Part shown: piece after piece, positions 8,158 to 16,647 of the stretch
Layout: every line of letters starts with the position of its first letter
Numbering within the stretch: the stretch's first letter is position 1
Assembly: GCA_947259215.1 (NCBI GenBank)
Contig: CAMYLJ010000024.1
Location: forward strand, 1 to 48,996
Direction: 5' to 3'
Source: an uncultured delta proteobacterium
GTDB taxonomy: Bacteria; Myxococcota_A; UBA9160; JAFDET01
Length of the DNA stretch: 48,996 nucleotides
Translations under genes and position numbers: made by a program
Notes under the pieces: generated by a model
Told to the model about the DNA's origin: nothing
Database searches by the model: none
The model's input: only the letters and a program-made list of their open reading frames with translations

Positions 8158-8825
8158 CTGGATTCTCTCCGCAGGTTCTCGAGCCAGCGCTCGAGCGTAG
8201 CGATCGCCTCGTCGCCGTCGTCGCTTCCGAGCGACGACCGCATGGAATCGGCGTGGCCGGCGTGCCCCTGCTGCTCGAGCAGGTCGGCCACGGTGCGGGT
8301 GGCCACGGGGAATTCGGCGCCCGGCGCGGCGTCCGGCTCCTCGGGACCGTCGAGCTCGGCGGCGCGCAGCGCCTGGGCGGCCACGGCGTCGGCGCTCACC
8401 ATGTCTTCGGTCACGGACGAGGCGCCGTCGAAGGCGGCGTCGATCTCGGGCTCGCCGATCGCCTCGAGATCCTCACCGTCGGGCGCCGGCGGGGCCAGCC
8501 CTTCCGACGGGAGCTCCGCCTCGTCCAGCGCGATCGGCGGGGAGACGGCCAGCGGATGATCCGGCACCCGGGCCACCACCCGCGCCAGCTCGCTGCGCGC
8601 CTCCTCCAGGCGCCCCAGGTCGAGGAGCGCCAGGCCGAGCGCCACGCGGCCGTCCACGGCCTCGGGGCGCCGGGCCAGGCCCTGGCGCGCCACTCGCTCC
8701 CCATCCTTGGGGCGGCCCGCGCGGCGCAGCGCCTCCGCCAGCGCCGGGAACGCCTGGGCTCCGGGGTCGTCGGCCAGCATGCTCTCGAGCCGCGCCACGT
8801 CGCCGGCGGGGATCTCCTCGTTCAC
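8154..8825 (-). CDS. small TPR protein, partner gene of the Roadblock protein
   Basis: The product is 223 residues. Residues 10-95 contain TPR-like helices (ARLESMLADDPGAQAFPALA, then RRPEAVDGRVALGLALLDLG, then RLEEARSELARVVARVPDHP). The middle is acidic and Ala-rich. The last 40 residues (VADLLEQQGHAGHADSMRSS, then ATLERWLENLRRE) look like another helical pair. No signal peptide or membrane segment is seen. It starts at GTG 8825, overlaps aroB by 4 bases and the Roadblock gene by 4 bases. The tight coupling suggests it works with the Roadblock protein. No function is established. Confidence 0.75.
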   Translation of the reverse strand: MNEEIPAGDVARLESMLADDPGAQAFPALAEALRRAGRPKDGERVARQGLARRPEAVDGRVALGLALLDLGRLEEARSELARVVARVPDHPLAVSPPIALDEAELPSEGLAPPAPDGEDLEAIGEPEIDAAFDGASSVTEDMVSADAVAAQALRAAELDGPEEPDAAPGAEFPVATRTVADLLEQQGHAGHADSMRSSLGSDDGDEAIATLERWLENLRRESR

Positions 8826-9949
8826 GCCCTTCCCTTCCGCGTGGATGTTGCTCGGCTGCGGGGGCGCCCGCTCCGCGGCGGCAGGATCTCGGCCGGTGTC
8901 AGCGGCACGGTTTCGGCCCGACCGATCCCGCGCAGCCCCACGAAGCGGATGTGGGCGTCCCGTCTCTTCTTATCGACGCGCAGCGCCGAGAGATAAGCCC
9001 GGCGCGGAAAATCCGGCGGCTGCGTGGGCAGCCCCAGCCGCGCCAGGAGTGCCTCCAGGCGACCCGCCGTGCCCGCGGGGGACATCCCGAGCGCCTCCGA
9101 GCGCTCGGCGGCGAACACCATGCCGATGGCCACCGCCTCGCCGTGGAGGATGCCCCGGTAGCGCTTCAAGGCCTCGATCGCGTGGGCCAGAGTGTGGCCG
9201 AAGTTGAGCAGCATGCGCAGGCCGGCCTCGCGCTCGTCCTGGGCCACCACCTCGGCCTTGATCGCGCAGGCCCGCTCCAGCACCGGCAGCAGGAGCTCCG
9301 GCTCGACCTCCAGCAGCCGCTCGCCCAGGGCCTCGAGTCGCTCGAAGAGCGCGGCGTCCCAGATGGCGCCGGCCTTCACCACCTCCGCCATGCCCGCGGC
9401 CCGCTGCCGGACCGGCAGGCTCCGGAGCGTGGCCACGTCGATCCACACGAGCCGCGGCTGGTGGAAGGCGCCGACCAGGTTCTTGCCCTGGGACAGGTTC
9501 ACGCCGGTCTTGCCGCCGATGCTCGAGTCCACCATGGCGAGCACCGTTGTCGGGACCTGCACGAAGGCGAGGCCGCGCAGGTAGGTCGCCGCGGCGAAGC
9601 CCGCCAGGTCGCCGGCCATGCCGCCGCCCAGGGCCACCACCACCGCGCTCCGGTCGAGGCCCTTCTCGAGGAAGGCGTCGTACAGGCGCGCCACCTGGCG
9701 CAGGTTCTTGGTCGCGTCTCCGTCGGGGACCTCGAAGCGGTGGGCGCGCAGACCGGCGGCGCGCAGGGAACGCAGCGCACGGGCGGCGTAGCGGCGCCCG
9801 ACGGGGGGCACGGTGACCACGGCGGCCGCCGACGCCTTGGTGTGGCGCAGCACGGCCTCGCCCAGCGCGTCCAGGGTGCCCTCGCCGAGCACGATGGGAT
9901 ACGAGCGCTCGCCCAGATCGACCTGCACGCTGCGCGTCCGGCGTCCCAT
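8822..9949 (-). CDS. aroB: 3-dehydroquinate synthase
   Basis: This 375-residue enzyme converts DAHP to 3-dehydroquinate using NAD and a divalent metal. The usual motifs are present: VPDGDATKNL, ALGGGMAGDLAGFAAATYLR, QVPTTVLAMVDSSIGGKTG, NLVGAFHQPRLV, EVVKAGAIWD, and the metal-binding GLRMLLNFGHTLAHAIE and HGEAVAIGM. ATG 9949 overlaps the aroK stop by one base (TGATG). The C-terminus after IGRAETVPLTPAEIL is a basic extension of about 20 residues. The aroK-aroB pair directly after pilQ is also seen in gammaproteobacteria. Confidence 0.96.
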   Translation of the reverse strand: MGRRTRSVQVDLGERSYPIVLGEGTLDALGEAVLRHTKASAAAVVTVPPVGRRYAARALRSLRAAGLRAHRFEVPDGDATKNLRQVARLYDAFLEKGLDRSAVVVALGGGMAGDLAGFAAATYLRGLAFVQVPTTVLAMVDSSIGGKTGVNLSQGKNLVGAFHQPRLVWIDVATLRSLPVRQRAAGMAEVVKAGAIWDAALFERLEALGERLLEVEPELLLPVLERACAIKAEVVAQDEREAGLRMLLNFGHTLAHAIEALKRYRGILHGEAVAIGMVFAAERSEALGMSPAGTAGRLEALLARLGLPTQPPDFPRRAYLSALRVDKKRRDAHIRFVGLRGIGRAETVPLTPAEILPPRSGRPRSRATSTRKGRA

Positions 9950-10467
9950 CAGAGCCTCTCGACCACCCTCTCGACCACGGCCTCCACGTCGTCTCCCTCG
10001 CTGCACACGACCACGCTCGCCGTCTCGTAGGCCGCGCGTCGCGCGTCCAGGAGCTCCCGGAGCTTCTCCAGGCGCCCGGCGGGGTCGAGGCCGTGCAAGA
10101 GCGGCCGCCGTCGCCCGCTGCCCACCCGCGCCAGCAGCGCCTCGGGGCTGGCCTTGAGGTAGACGACCGTGCCCGTCTGCGCCAGACGCGCGGCCGCGCC
10201 GGGCTGGGCGATCGCCCCGCCGCCGAGGGCCACCACCCGGTCCCCGTCGGCCAGCGCCTCGATCGCCTCGCGCTCGCGGCGGCGGAAGCCCGCTTCGCCC
10301 TCGCTCTCGAAGATCGCCTTCACGCTCCGACCCGCCGCGCGCTCGACCTCGGCGTCGCTGTCGGCGAAGGGCCGCCCCAGGCGCGCCGCCAGCGCGCGGC
10401 CCACGGCCGACTTCCCGGCGCCCATCATGCCCACCAGCCAGATCGTGCCCGCGTCGCTCCCACCCAC
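9949..10467 (-). CDS. aroK: shikimate kinase
   Basis: The product is 172 residues, normal for the family, and phosphorylates shikimate with ATP. Walker A is GMMGAGKS (about residues 13-20). The substrate region has DSDAEVERAAGRSVKAIFE, with Asp and the following Arg/Glu residues conserved. GGGAI and the lid region (GSGRRRPLL) follow. The start is GTG 10467, without any ribosome site upstream. A TATACT box lies exactly 7 bases before it, which would place the transcription start on the start codon. A terminator-like hairpin separates the gene from pilQ, 76 bases upstream. It is followed by aroB with a one-base overlap. Confidence 0.94.
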   Translation of the reverse strand: MGGSDAGTIWLVGMMGAGKSAVGRALAARLGRPFADSDAEVERAAGRSVKAIFESEGEAGFRRREREAIEALADGDRVVALGGGAIAQPGAAARLAQTGTVVYLKASPEALLARVGSGRRRPLLHGLDPAGRLEKLRELLDARRAAYETASVVVCSEGDDVEAVVERVVERL

Positions 10468-10473
10468 CCGGGC

Positions 10474-10479
10474 AGTATA
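10474..10479 (-). promoter_or_regulatory. possible -10 box of aroK (leaderless start)
   Basis: TATACT on the minus strand (10479-10474) matches the housekeeping -10 box at five of six bases. If it is used, position +1 falls on 10467, the G of the aroK GTG. No good -35 box is visible at 16-18 bases upstream (CGAAGG or similar). This is a modest prediction. Confidence 0.35.
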
Positions 10480-10482
10480 AGC

Positions 10483-10517
10483 GAAAGAGGGGACGCCCTT
10501 CGGGCCTCCCCCCTTTC
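10483..10517 (-). terminator. hairpin between pilQ and aroK
   Basis: On the minus strand GAAAG, then GGGGG, then GCCC pair with GGGC, CCCCT, then CTTTC around a GAA loop. The long stem lies 27 bases after the pilQ stop codon. There is only a short T run (CTTTCG), so termination may be partial. It would separate the pilMNOPQ transcript from the aro genes. Confidence 0.5.
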
Positions 10518-10543
10518 TCTCGGTCTCGACGCGTGTGGCGTCG

Positions 10544-13270
10544 CTAGGACCCGAGCTGCGGCATGTCCACGATCCTCGGCGTGACGAAGATCAGGAGCTC
10601 CTTGCGGATGTCCCGCAGCAGGGTGTTCTTGAACAGGTTCCCGACCACCGGGATCGAGTGCAGGTAGGGCACCCGGCTCTGGCGGTCGGACTTCTGGATC
10701 GTGTAGATCCCGCCGATCACCAGGGTCTGGCCGTCACGCACGAGGGTCTCGGTCTTCGCCTCGTTCTTCGCGATGGCCGGGGCGCCACCCGGGGCCGCCA
10801 CCGAGTCGTCGGGGGCGTTCCGGGTCACCTCGAGCTGCATGATGATGCTCTTGTCCGCCGTGATGTGCGGCTTCACCTTGAGCAGCAGCACCGCGTCGAC
10901 GAACTGCAGCTGGGCATCGCCGTTCTCGAACGTCTGGAACGGGATGGCGGTACCCTGCTGGATCTGCGCCTCGCGGTTGTCCATCGTCACCACGCGGGGG
11001 CTCGAGATCACCTTGCCCTCACCCGTGCTCTCCGCCGCCTGGAGCTGCGCCTCGAGGTTGAACTTGTCGTCCAGCACGAAGGCGCCCAGGTTTGCCAGAG
11101 CCGTCGGGAGCGAGGTGATCGGGTTGTCCACCACGAAGTTGTTGAGCTCGCCGGAACCGTCGAGCAGCCGCGGATCCGGGCGCACCCGGAAGTCGCGACC
11201 ACCCAGATCCTGGCGGTCTCCACTGCTGGTATCGAACCCGTCGTTGTAGCGCTGCACGCCGAAGCCCCAGACCAGACCCAGCTCGCGGCTGAAGTCCAGG
11301 TTGGCCTCGACGATCTTCGCCTCGATCAGGACCTGCGGAGTCGGCGTGTCGATGGCCTTGATGAGCGCCACCGACTCGTCGATCACCGACGGGATGTCCT
11401 TGATGATGACGGTGTTCGTGCGCGCGTCGGTGTTCACCGTACCGCGCGGCGAGAGCAGCCGCTGCACCATCTTGGACACGTTGCCCACGGTCGCGTAGTT
11501 CACCGGCTGGAACTTCACGACCAGGTCCTCGAGCTTCTCCTTGGCCCGCCGCTCCTGCAGCCGCGCCTCGGACTCGGTCTGGAGCAGGTTCTGCGGTGCG
11601 ATCCGCAGCACGTTGCCCACCTTGACGAAGCCGAGACCCTTGGTCAGCAGGATGACGTCCAGGGCCTGGTCCCACGGCACGTCGACGAGCCGCAGGGTGA
11701 CCTTCCCGACCACGTCGTCGCCGGCGATGATGTTGAGGTCGGAGACCTCGGCGATCAGCCGGAGCACGTCGTCGATGTCGACGTCCTTGAAGTCCAGCGA
11801 GATGCGGCGCCCGAGGTACTGCTTGCCGTCCAGCAGGCCTCCCTCGCGCAGGGTGTCGAGACCCTCCTGGCCGTTCGGGCTGGCCGGCGGCTGGCCCGCC
11901 ACCAGGGTCGAGCCGGCAGCACCCGCCTCACCGGCCACGATGGCCGGCGGCGTCTGCGCCACGCCCGCCGTCTCCTGGAACGAGACCACGATGTTGGCAC
12001 CCTCGCGGATCACCAGCGGCTGCAGCGCCTGGGCGCGGGTGATCACCACCCGGACCTCGGGCCTCGCCACTTCGGGCTGCTGGAACGCCATCACCAGCGA
12101 CACGGGGCCGCCCGGCTCCGGCGCGATCCGCGCCTCGGCACCCGGCACCAGCGCCGCCTCGAGCAGGCTTACCACGACGGTGTCGGCGTCGGGCTCGAAG
12201 AGCTGGTAGCTCGCCGGGCCCTCGGTCACGATCACGACGCGGCTGCTACCGGCACCCGAGTGATAGTCGACCTGCGAGACCGTGGTCCCCGCGTCCAGCA
12301 TCTGCGCCTCGGAGGCGGCCTGCGGCTCATCCGCGGCCATCTCTTCCGCCGGAGCCTCCGCCATCTCGGCCGGCGGGCTCATGTCCGCCGCGGCCGCAGC
12401 CACGTCCGGCGGGCCCACGAAGAGCCCGTCGCGCGTCGGCACGGCGCTCCAGCCCGCGAGGCCGTCGCCCTCCGACGTGCCGTCGAGCACGATCCGGAGC
12501 TTCTCCGGGTGCTCGCCAATCCGAACCTGGGCCACCGCAGCCGAATCCACCGGCACCTGGGCCGCCGTCAGCAGGTTCTCCAGGGGCGGCAGGTCCACGA
12601 CCAGCCGGGTCGGATTGTCCAGCGCGAAGGCGTCAGCGCCCTGGATCGGGCCGTTCGCCCGCAGATGGATGCCGTCGGCGTCGCCGTCGACGCTCATCAG
12701 CTGCGTCGCGTCCGCCACCGGCGCCAGCATCGGCGCGGCCTCTTCGACCTCCGCCACCGGCTCGCTGTCGAACGTGAAGGCCTCGGCCGGGTCGGCGTCG
12801 GCGAGCGTCGTCGGCAGTGCCGGCTCCGCCTCCACCGGCGTCACCTGGACCGCCAGGCCCGCACCCTCGGGCATCACCTGGTACTCGACGTCCTGGTCGA
12901 GGGCCAGCTCCACCCGCGTGAACGGGGCCCCGGCGGCGTCGACCATCGGGGTCACCGCCACCTCTTCCACCACGCCGGCCACGAGGGCGATCTCCTCGGG
13001 CACGCTCCCGGGCTGGATCCCGTCGAGATCCAACGTGAGCGTGCCCGCCTCGCGGTCATGCATCGCGGTATAGAGCGGACTGCCGATCCCCTCGAGGCTC
13101 ACGACGGTCATGTCGCCGCGCTGCTCGACGTGGACGTCGGACAGAGCCGTCACGTCCGCGCTGGGATCGCCCGGTGCGGACTGCGTCGCGCACGCCACGC
13201 CCCAGCACAGCAGGCTCAGGCCCAGCAGCCTGGCGAGCCGCACCCTTCCTTCGGTCTTGGCTGCGCTCAT
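10544..13270 (-). CDS. pilQ: type IV pilus outer-membrane secretin PilQ
   Basis: The product is 908 residues and forms the outer-membrane channel for the pilus. It starts with an export signal (LLGLSLLCWGVACATQ) whose Cys could be lipidated, though the lipobox is imperfect. AMIN-like beta domains that bind peptidoglycan fill much of the first 450 residues. The secretin N0/STN domain begins near GRRISLDFKDVDIDDVLRLI, followed by N1 (QERRAKEKLEDLVVKFQPVN). The secretin core contains VISSPRVVTMDNREAQIQQG and ends VPYLHSIPVVGNLFKNTLLR, KELLIFVTPRIV. An Ala/Glu-rich linker lies near residues 280-330. The ATG overlaps the pilP stop by 4 bases. Confidence 0.96.
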   Translation of the reverse strand: MSAAKTEGRVRLARLLGLSLLCWGVACATQSAPGDPSADVTALSDVHVEQRGDMTVVSLEGIGSPLYTAMHDREAGTLTLDLDGIQPGSVPEEIALVAGVVEEVAVTPMVDAAGAPFTRVELALDQDVEYQVMPEGAGLAVQVTPVEAEPALPTTLADADPAEAFTFDSEPVAEVEEAAPMLAPVADATQLMSVDGDADGIHLRANGPIQGADAFALDNPTRLVVDLPPLENLLTAAQVPVDSAAVAQVRIGEHPEKLRIVLDGTSEGDGLAGWSAVPTRDGLFVGPPDVAAAAADMSPPAEMAEAPAEEMAADEPQAASEAQMLDAGTTVSQVDYHSGAGSSRVVIVTEGPASYQLFEPDADTVVVSLLEAALVPGAEARIAPEPGGPVSLVMAFQQPEVARPEVRVVITRAQALQPLVIREGANIVVSFQETAGVAQTPPAIVAGEAGAAGSTLVAGQPPASPNGQEGLDTLREGGLLDGKQYLGRRISLDFKDVDIDDVLRLIAEVSDLNIIAGDDVVGKVTLRLVDVPWDQALDVILLTKGLGFVKVGNVLRIAPQNLLQTESEARLQERRAKEKLEDLVVKFQPVNYATVGNVSKMVQRLLSPRGTVNTDARTNTVIIKDIPSVIDESVALIKAIDTPTPQVLIEAKIVEANLDFSRELGLVWGFGVQRYNDGFDTSSGDRQDLGGRDFRVRPDPRLLDGSGELNNFVVDNPITSLPTALANLGAFVLDDKFNLEAQLQAAESTGEGKVISSPRVVTMDNREAQIQQGTAIPFQTFENGDAQLQFVDAVLLLKVKPHITADKSIIMQLEVTRNAPDDSVAAPGGAPAIAKNEAKTETLVRDGQTLVIGGIYTIQKSDRQSRVPYLHSIPVVGNLFKNTLLRDIRKELLIFVTPRIVDMPQLGS

Positions 13271-13884
13271 CGAAGAATCCCCCCCTTACCTTCGCGATGC
13301 AGGCGCATCTCGATGTCCTTGGTCGTCCGTTCGCCGAGCCAGTCGACGTAGGTTTCCTTTACGAGAACCAGATCGTCCTGGATCCGGATCACCCGACCCT
13401 CGTTCTTGCCCACCGAGGCACCCTCGGCCACGATGTACGGGCGACCCGACGGGTCGGCCACGAGCGCGCGGGGAATCTGCGTGTCCCACACGACGGCCAC
13501 CACGGTCAGCTGACTGATGTCGAACTGCTCGAGGGGACCGATGTCGCGCTCCGCCTGCTCGCGGGCCTGATCCAGCACGAAGGAACGGAACGGATCCCGC
13601 TTGTTCTCGTCGTCGGGATCGTAGGTGTAGTCGCTGGCGGCCAGCTGCACGTTGCCGTCGGGCATGGCCATCGGCGCCTGCGGCGCTGCCGCCTGGGCCG
13701 GTGCCTGAGGCACGGCCGCGGGCCGCGCCGCCGGCGGTTGGACGCCCTCCTGGGCGCGCTTGGCGATCTGCTTTTCCTTGGCCGCGGCGTAGTCCGACGT
13801 GCTCGGACCCGCTGCCTCGTTGTGGCAGCCCGCGGCCGCGAGCAGCGCCATCAGCGCGATCGCGATTGCCGTCACACCCCTCAC
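13267..13884 (-). CDS. pilP: type IV pilus inner-membrane lipoprotein PilP
   Basis: The product is 205 residues. The signal MRGVTAIAIALMALLAAAGC ends in a good lipobox with Cys20. An Ala/Pro/Gln-rich linker follows, then the folded PilP domain (DPFRSFVLDQARE, LEQFDISQLTVVAVVWDTQI, ALVADPSGRPYIVAEGASVG). PilP links the PilN/PilO pair to the PilQ secretin. The start is a GTG that overlaps the pilO stop (GTGA), with AGGAGG seven bases upstream. The frame is open for 300 codons further upstream, but that is antisense-like sequence inside pilO and pilN. Confidence 0.93.
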   Translation of the reverse strand: MRGVTAIAIALMALLAAAGCHNEAAGPSTSDYAAAKEKQIAKRAQEGVQPPAARPAAVPQAPAQAAAPQAPMAMPDGNVQLAASDYTYDPDDENKRDPFRSFVLDQAREQAERDIGPLEQFDISQLTVVAVVWDTQIPRALVADPSGRPYIVAEGASVGKNEGRVIRIQDDLVLVKETYVDWLGERTTKDIEMRLHREGKGGILR

Positions 13885-14480
13885 ACGCCACCTCCTTCGA
13901 CGAACCGGAACGTGATGGCCTTGCCACGCACCTTCAACGTCGTGCCCAGGAGGTTCTCCCGGTGCACGGTCATGGAGATGTCGCCCACGTTCACGATTCG
14001 ATCGAGCTTCGCGATCCGGTCGAAGAACGTCGCCACCTGGTGGTAACTCCCGGTGAACTCGATCTCGATCGGCACCTCGGCGTAGAAACCCTTGTTGTGC
14101 TCCCCCTGCGGCCGGAAGGCGTTGAACTCGAGGCCCGCCTTCTTGCCGAGGGTCGTAATATCGGTGAGCAGACCCGGGAGCTCCTTGCTGCTCGGCAGCT
14201 GGAGCAAGGCGTGCTTGAGCTCCGCCTCCAGGTCCGCGATCTCCTGCTCGAATTTCTCGAGGTTGGCGGCCACCGAGCGCACCTCGTTCAGCTTGCGCTG
14301 GAGACCCTGCTGCTGGACGACCAGCCGCTTGTGGTCTTCCTGGGCCGGGCGGTAAAGGAAGTACCAGTAGCTCCCCACCAGAAGCACCGGCAGCAGCACG
14401 GCCAGCGCCACGCGGTACTGGGGCGGAAGCTTGCCGACCTTGTCGAGCTGCTGCTGGACGGCGTCGAGTCCGAAATCCAT
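13881..14480 (-). CDS. pilO: type IV pilus alignment protein PilO
   Basis: The product is 199 residues. It has a short cytoplasmic start, one membrane segment (YRVALAVLLPVLLVGSYWYF, residues 23-43), a coiled coil (about 50-95) and a ferredoxin-like periplasmic domain (KKAGLEFNAFRPQGEHNKGF, IEIEFTGSYHQVATFFDRIA). It pairs with PilN in the inner membrane. I chose ATG 14480 because GGAG lies six bases upstream; a GTG one codon earlier is also possible. pilN ends 9 bases upstream and pilP overlaps downstream. Confidence 0.93.
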   Translation of the reverse strand: MDFGLDAVQQQLDKVGKLPPQYRVALAVLLPVLLVGSYWYFLYRPAQEDHKRLVVQQQGLQRKLNEVRSVAANLEKFEQEIADLEAELKHALLQLPSSKELPGLLTDITTLGKKAGLEFNAFRPQGEHNKGFYAEVPIEIEFTGSYHQVATFFDRIAKLDRIVNVGDISMTVHRENLLGTTLKVRGKAITFRFVEGGGV

Positions 14481-14489
14481 CACCCGCTC

Positions 14490-15128
14490 CTAGCGGCCCG
14501 CGGCCGCGCCCGAAGGCTGGCCGGCCGCCTCTGCCGGCGCGCCCTGGCCCTGGGGGTTCTCGCCCTTGTCGCCGGCCTTCGGCGCGCTCGGGTTCAACAG
14601 CTGCGCAGTCGCCTCGAAGCGGTTCAGCTTGAGGCCGCCCTTGCCCTGCAGCTCGGTCTTCGAGAGCTCCACCTCGCCGAAGTACGGCGAGTTGGCGAGC
14701 TCCGTCAGGAAGACCGCGACGATCTCGTTGTCCAGGCTCATGCCCTCGATCTTCAGGCTCGGGCCCTTGGCCGCGAGCTTCGTGATCCACATGCGATCGG
14801 GCGTCTTGGTGGCCAGCTCGTCCATCACGCGCACCGGGCCCGAGCGCGAGGCTTCCAGGTTGTGGATGACGTCGAGCTTCGCCTGCACCTGGTCGCGCTT
14901 CTGCTTGTACTCCTCGACCTTCTTGAGCTGCGGCTCGAACTGCTTGATCTGGGCCTGGGTCGAGGCCACCCGCTCGGTGGCGTCGGAGATCTTGCCCGTG
15001 ATCGAGAAGTGCATGAATCCGACCGACGCGACGCCCAGCGCCAGCAGGAATCCCAGCAGCAGGACCTGCTGATGGAGGTCGGCGCGTCGACGGGCCTCTC
15101 GGACCGGAAGCAGGTTGATTCGAATCAT
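14490..15128 (-). CDS. pilN: type IV pilus alignment protein PilN
   Basis: The product is 212 residues. It begins MIRINLLPVREARRR, the conserved PilM-binding peptide. One membrane segment (QVLLLGFLLALGVASVGFMH) follows, then a coiled coil (residues 45-90) and a periplasmic domain (DRMWITKLAAKGPSLKIEGM, FLTELANSPYFGEVELSKT). The C-terminus carries a Gly/Ala/Pro-rich tail of about 30 residues that most PilN proteins lack. The ATG overlaps the pilM stop by 4 bases. Confidence 0.94.
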   Translation of the reverse strand: MIRINLLPVREARRRADLHQQVLLLGFLLALGVASVGFMHFSITGKISDATERVASTQAQIKQFEPQLKKVEEYKQKRDQVQAKLDVIHNLEASRSGPVRVMDELATKTPDRMWITKLAAKGPSLKIEGMSLDNEIVAVFLTELANSPYFGEVELSKTELQGKGGLKLNRFEATAQLLNPSAPKAGDKGENPQGQGAPAEAAGQPSGAAAGR

Positions 15129-16198
15129 CGTTCGTCCATCCTCCGCAGGCCGAGCCCCACCCCGACCGTCATGAACGGGGCCATCTCCCGCAGATAGTCC
15201 TCGTCGAACTTCCGGCTCGGGAGCATCCGCTCGAAGGGGTTGAGGAGCTGCACCGGCACGTTGGTGCGATCCTGGAAGGCCTTCGCGAAGTCGGGAATCT
15301 GCGCGCTACCGCCCGACACCAGGATGCGGCCGATTCGGCTCTCCGCCGCGGTGGCCGTGAAGAAGTCCAGCGACCGGGTGATCTCGCCCAGCACCGTGTC
15401 GGTGACGGAGCGCATCGCCTGGTCCACCTCCTGGGGCACCACGTCCTGGCTGTCCTCGCTGGAGGCGTTGCCCAGCTTGATGCGCTCGGCCTCGCCGAAT
15501 CCGATCGACAGGGCCTTCTGGATCTCCTCGGTGTACTGGTTGCCGCCCGTGGAGATGTCGCGCGTGAACGCCGGGGATCCCTCCTGGATCACGTTGATGT
15601 TGACCACCTGCGCGCCCACGTTGACGAGCGCGACCACCTGGTTTGCCTCCGCCTGGTAGTTGGCCTCGAAGGCGTTCTCCACCGCAAAAGCCGCCACGTC
15701 CACGATCGAGGGGCTCATGCCCGCCTCACTGATGACCTGCACGTAGTCGTCGATCAGGTCCTTCTTGGCGGCCACCAGCAGGACGTCCATCTGGCCCTCG
15801 GTCTCGCCGCCGGGCAGGATCTGGAAGTCCAGGTTCACCTCGTTGACGTCGAACGGGATGTACTGCTCCGCCTCCCAGCGGATCGACTCCTCGAGCTCCT
15901 CCGCGGTCATGATCGGGAGGTTGATCTTCTTGACGATCACCGAGTGACCGGAGACCGCGGCCGAGACCTCCTTCGACCGGATGCCCGCGTTGGAGACGGC
16001 CTCCCGGATGGCATCCACGATGGCGGAGGAGTTCAGGAACGCACCCTGGACGATCGCCTCGGCCGGAACCGGTGCCATCCCCATGTGCGTCACCTCGAAG
16101 CCCTTCGACGAGACCTGGATCTCGACGGCCTTCACCGACGCGGAGCCGATGTCGAGTCCGACAATCGGCTTGGTCTTGTTCAGGAAAGGAAGCTGCAC
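15125..16198 (-). CDS. pilM: actin-like type IV pilus ATPase PilM
   Basis: The product is 357 residues, cytoplasmic, with the FtsA/actin fold. The phosphate-binding motif is IVGLDIGSASVKAVEIQ near residue 15. LPIMTAEELEESIRWEAEQY, PFDVNEVNLDFQIL and RILVSGGSAQIPDFAKAFQD are typical PilM segments. It binds the N-terminus of PilN, which is encoded next. The start is a GTG with AGGAGGAGACAAC before it. A small XRE regulator gene ends 21 bases upstream and is probably co-transcribed. Confidence 0.96.
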   Translation of the reverse strand: MQLPFLNKTKPIVGLDIGSASVKAVEIQVSSKGFEVTHMGMAPVPAEAIVQGAFLNSSAIVDAIREAVSNAGIRSKEVSAAVSGHSVIVKKINLPIMTAEELEESIRWEAEQYIPFDVNEVNLDFQILPGGETEGQMDVLLVAAKKDLIDDYVQVISEAGMSPSIVDVAAFAVENAFEANYQAEANQVVALVNVGAQVVNINVIQEGSPAFTRDISTGGNQYTEEIQKALSIGFGEAERIKLGNASSEDSQDVVPQEVDQAMRSVTDTVLGEITRSLDFFTATAAESRIGRILVSGGSAQIPDFAKAFQDRTNVPVQLLNPFERMLPSRKFDEDYLREMAPFMTVGVGLGLRRMDER

Positions 16199-16219
16199 GT
16201 TGTCTCCTCCTGACTCGAG

Positions 16220-16471
16220 CTACGCCCGTTCCTGGTCGCGGATCGAGAGCGCCGGGGCGTCCGGCTCCTCGACGAGAGCTCCGAAGACCCTGTCCTTGTC
16301 GGCAACCTTCATGCCGAGGGCGAGCAGAATCTTTCGCTTGGTGTCGAGCCGACAGGGACGGCCGCTCTCCACCCGATCGATGGTGAGCGTGGAGAGGCCG
16401 GCCTTTCGGGCCAGCTCTGCCTTGCTCATCATCAGGGCCTCGCGGAACCTTTGTACGTTGTTTCGCGCCAC
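16220..16471 (-). CDS. small XRE-family HTH regulator leading the pilMNOPQ operon
   Basis: The product is 83 residues. It is essentially one helix-turn-helix domain: FREALMMSKAELARKAGLST, then LTIDRVESGRPCRLDTKRKI, then LLALGMKVADKDRVF. The recognition helix would be LSTLTIDRVESG. The C-terminus (EEPDAPALSIRDQERA) is short and gives no sensor domain. The start is GTG 16471. A sigma-28-like promoter lies at 16541-16568, and pilM follows 21 bases after the stop. It could autoregulate the pilus operon. The target site is not known. Confidence 0.85.
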   Translation of the reverse strand: MARNNVQRFREALMMSKAELARKAGLSTLTIDRVESGRPCRLDTKRKILLALGMKVADKDRVFGALVEEPDAPALSIRDQERA

Positions 16472-16540
16472 CCTCTGTCCCCCCCCGCCAGGGCGGGCCC
16501 GCGGCGGTCGGCGGTGCCCGCTCGTTTCGAACCTTTCGCC

Positions 16541-16568
16541 GTATCGGCGTGGGGTTGCGGGGACTTGA
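16541..16568 (-). promoter_or_regulatory. sigma-28 (FliA)-like promoter of the XRE-pilMNOPQ operon
   Basis: On the minus strand TCAAG (16568-16564) and GCCGATAC (16548-16541) are separated by 16 bases counted from TCAA. This is one base more than the usual FliA spacing. The leader to GTG 16471 would be about 63 bases. The site lies back-to-back with a similar site for the response regulator on the plus strand. Confidence 0.5.
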
Positions 16569-16647
16569 GAGCACCCGGCTCGGCCGCAGGGTGTTGCGGA
16601 TCACAGTCCTGGGACGGCAGCCCTCCGGCGCTCCGAGAGCAGCCGTC

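Noticed and set aside
10535-13351. Long plus-strand open frame opposite pilQ
   Set aside because: The minus frame is a clear secretin; the plus frame is His/Arg/Gly-rich antisense without any motif.
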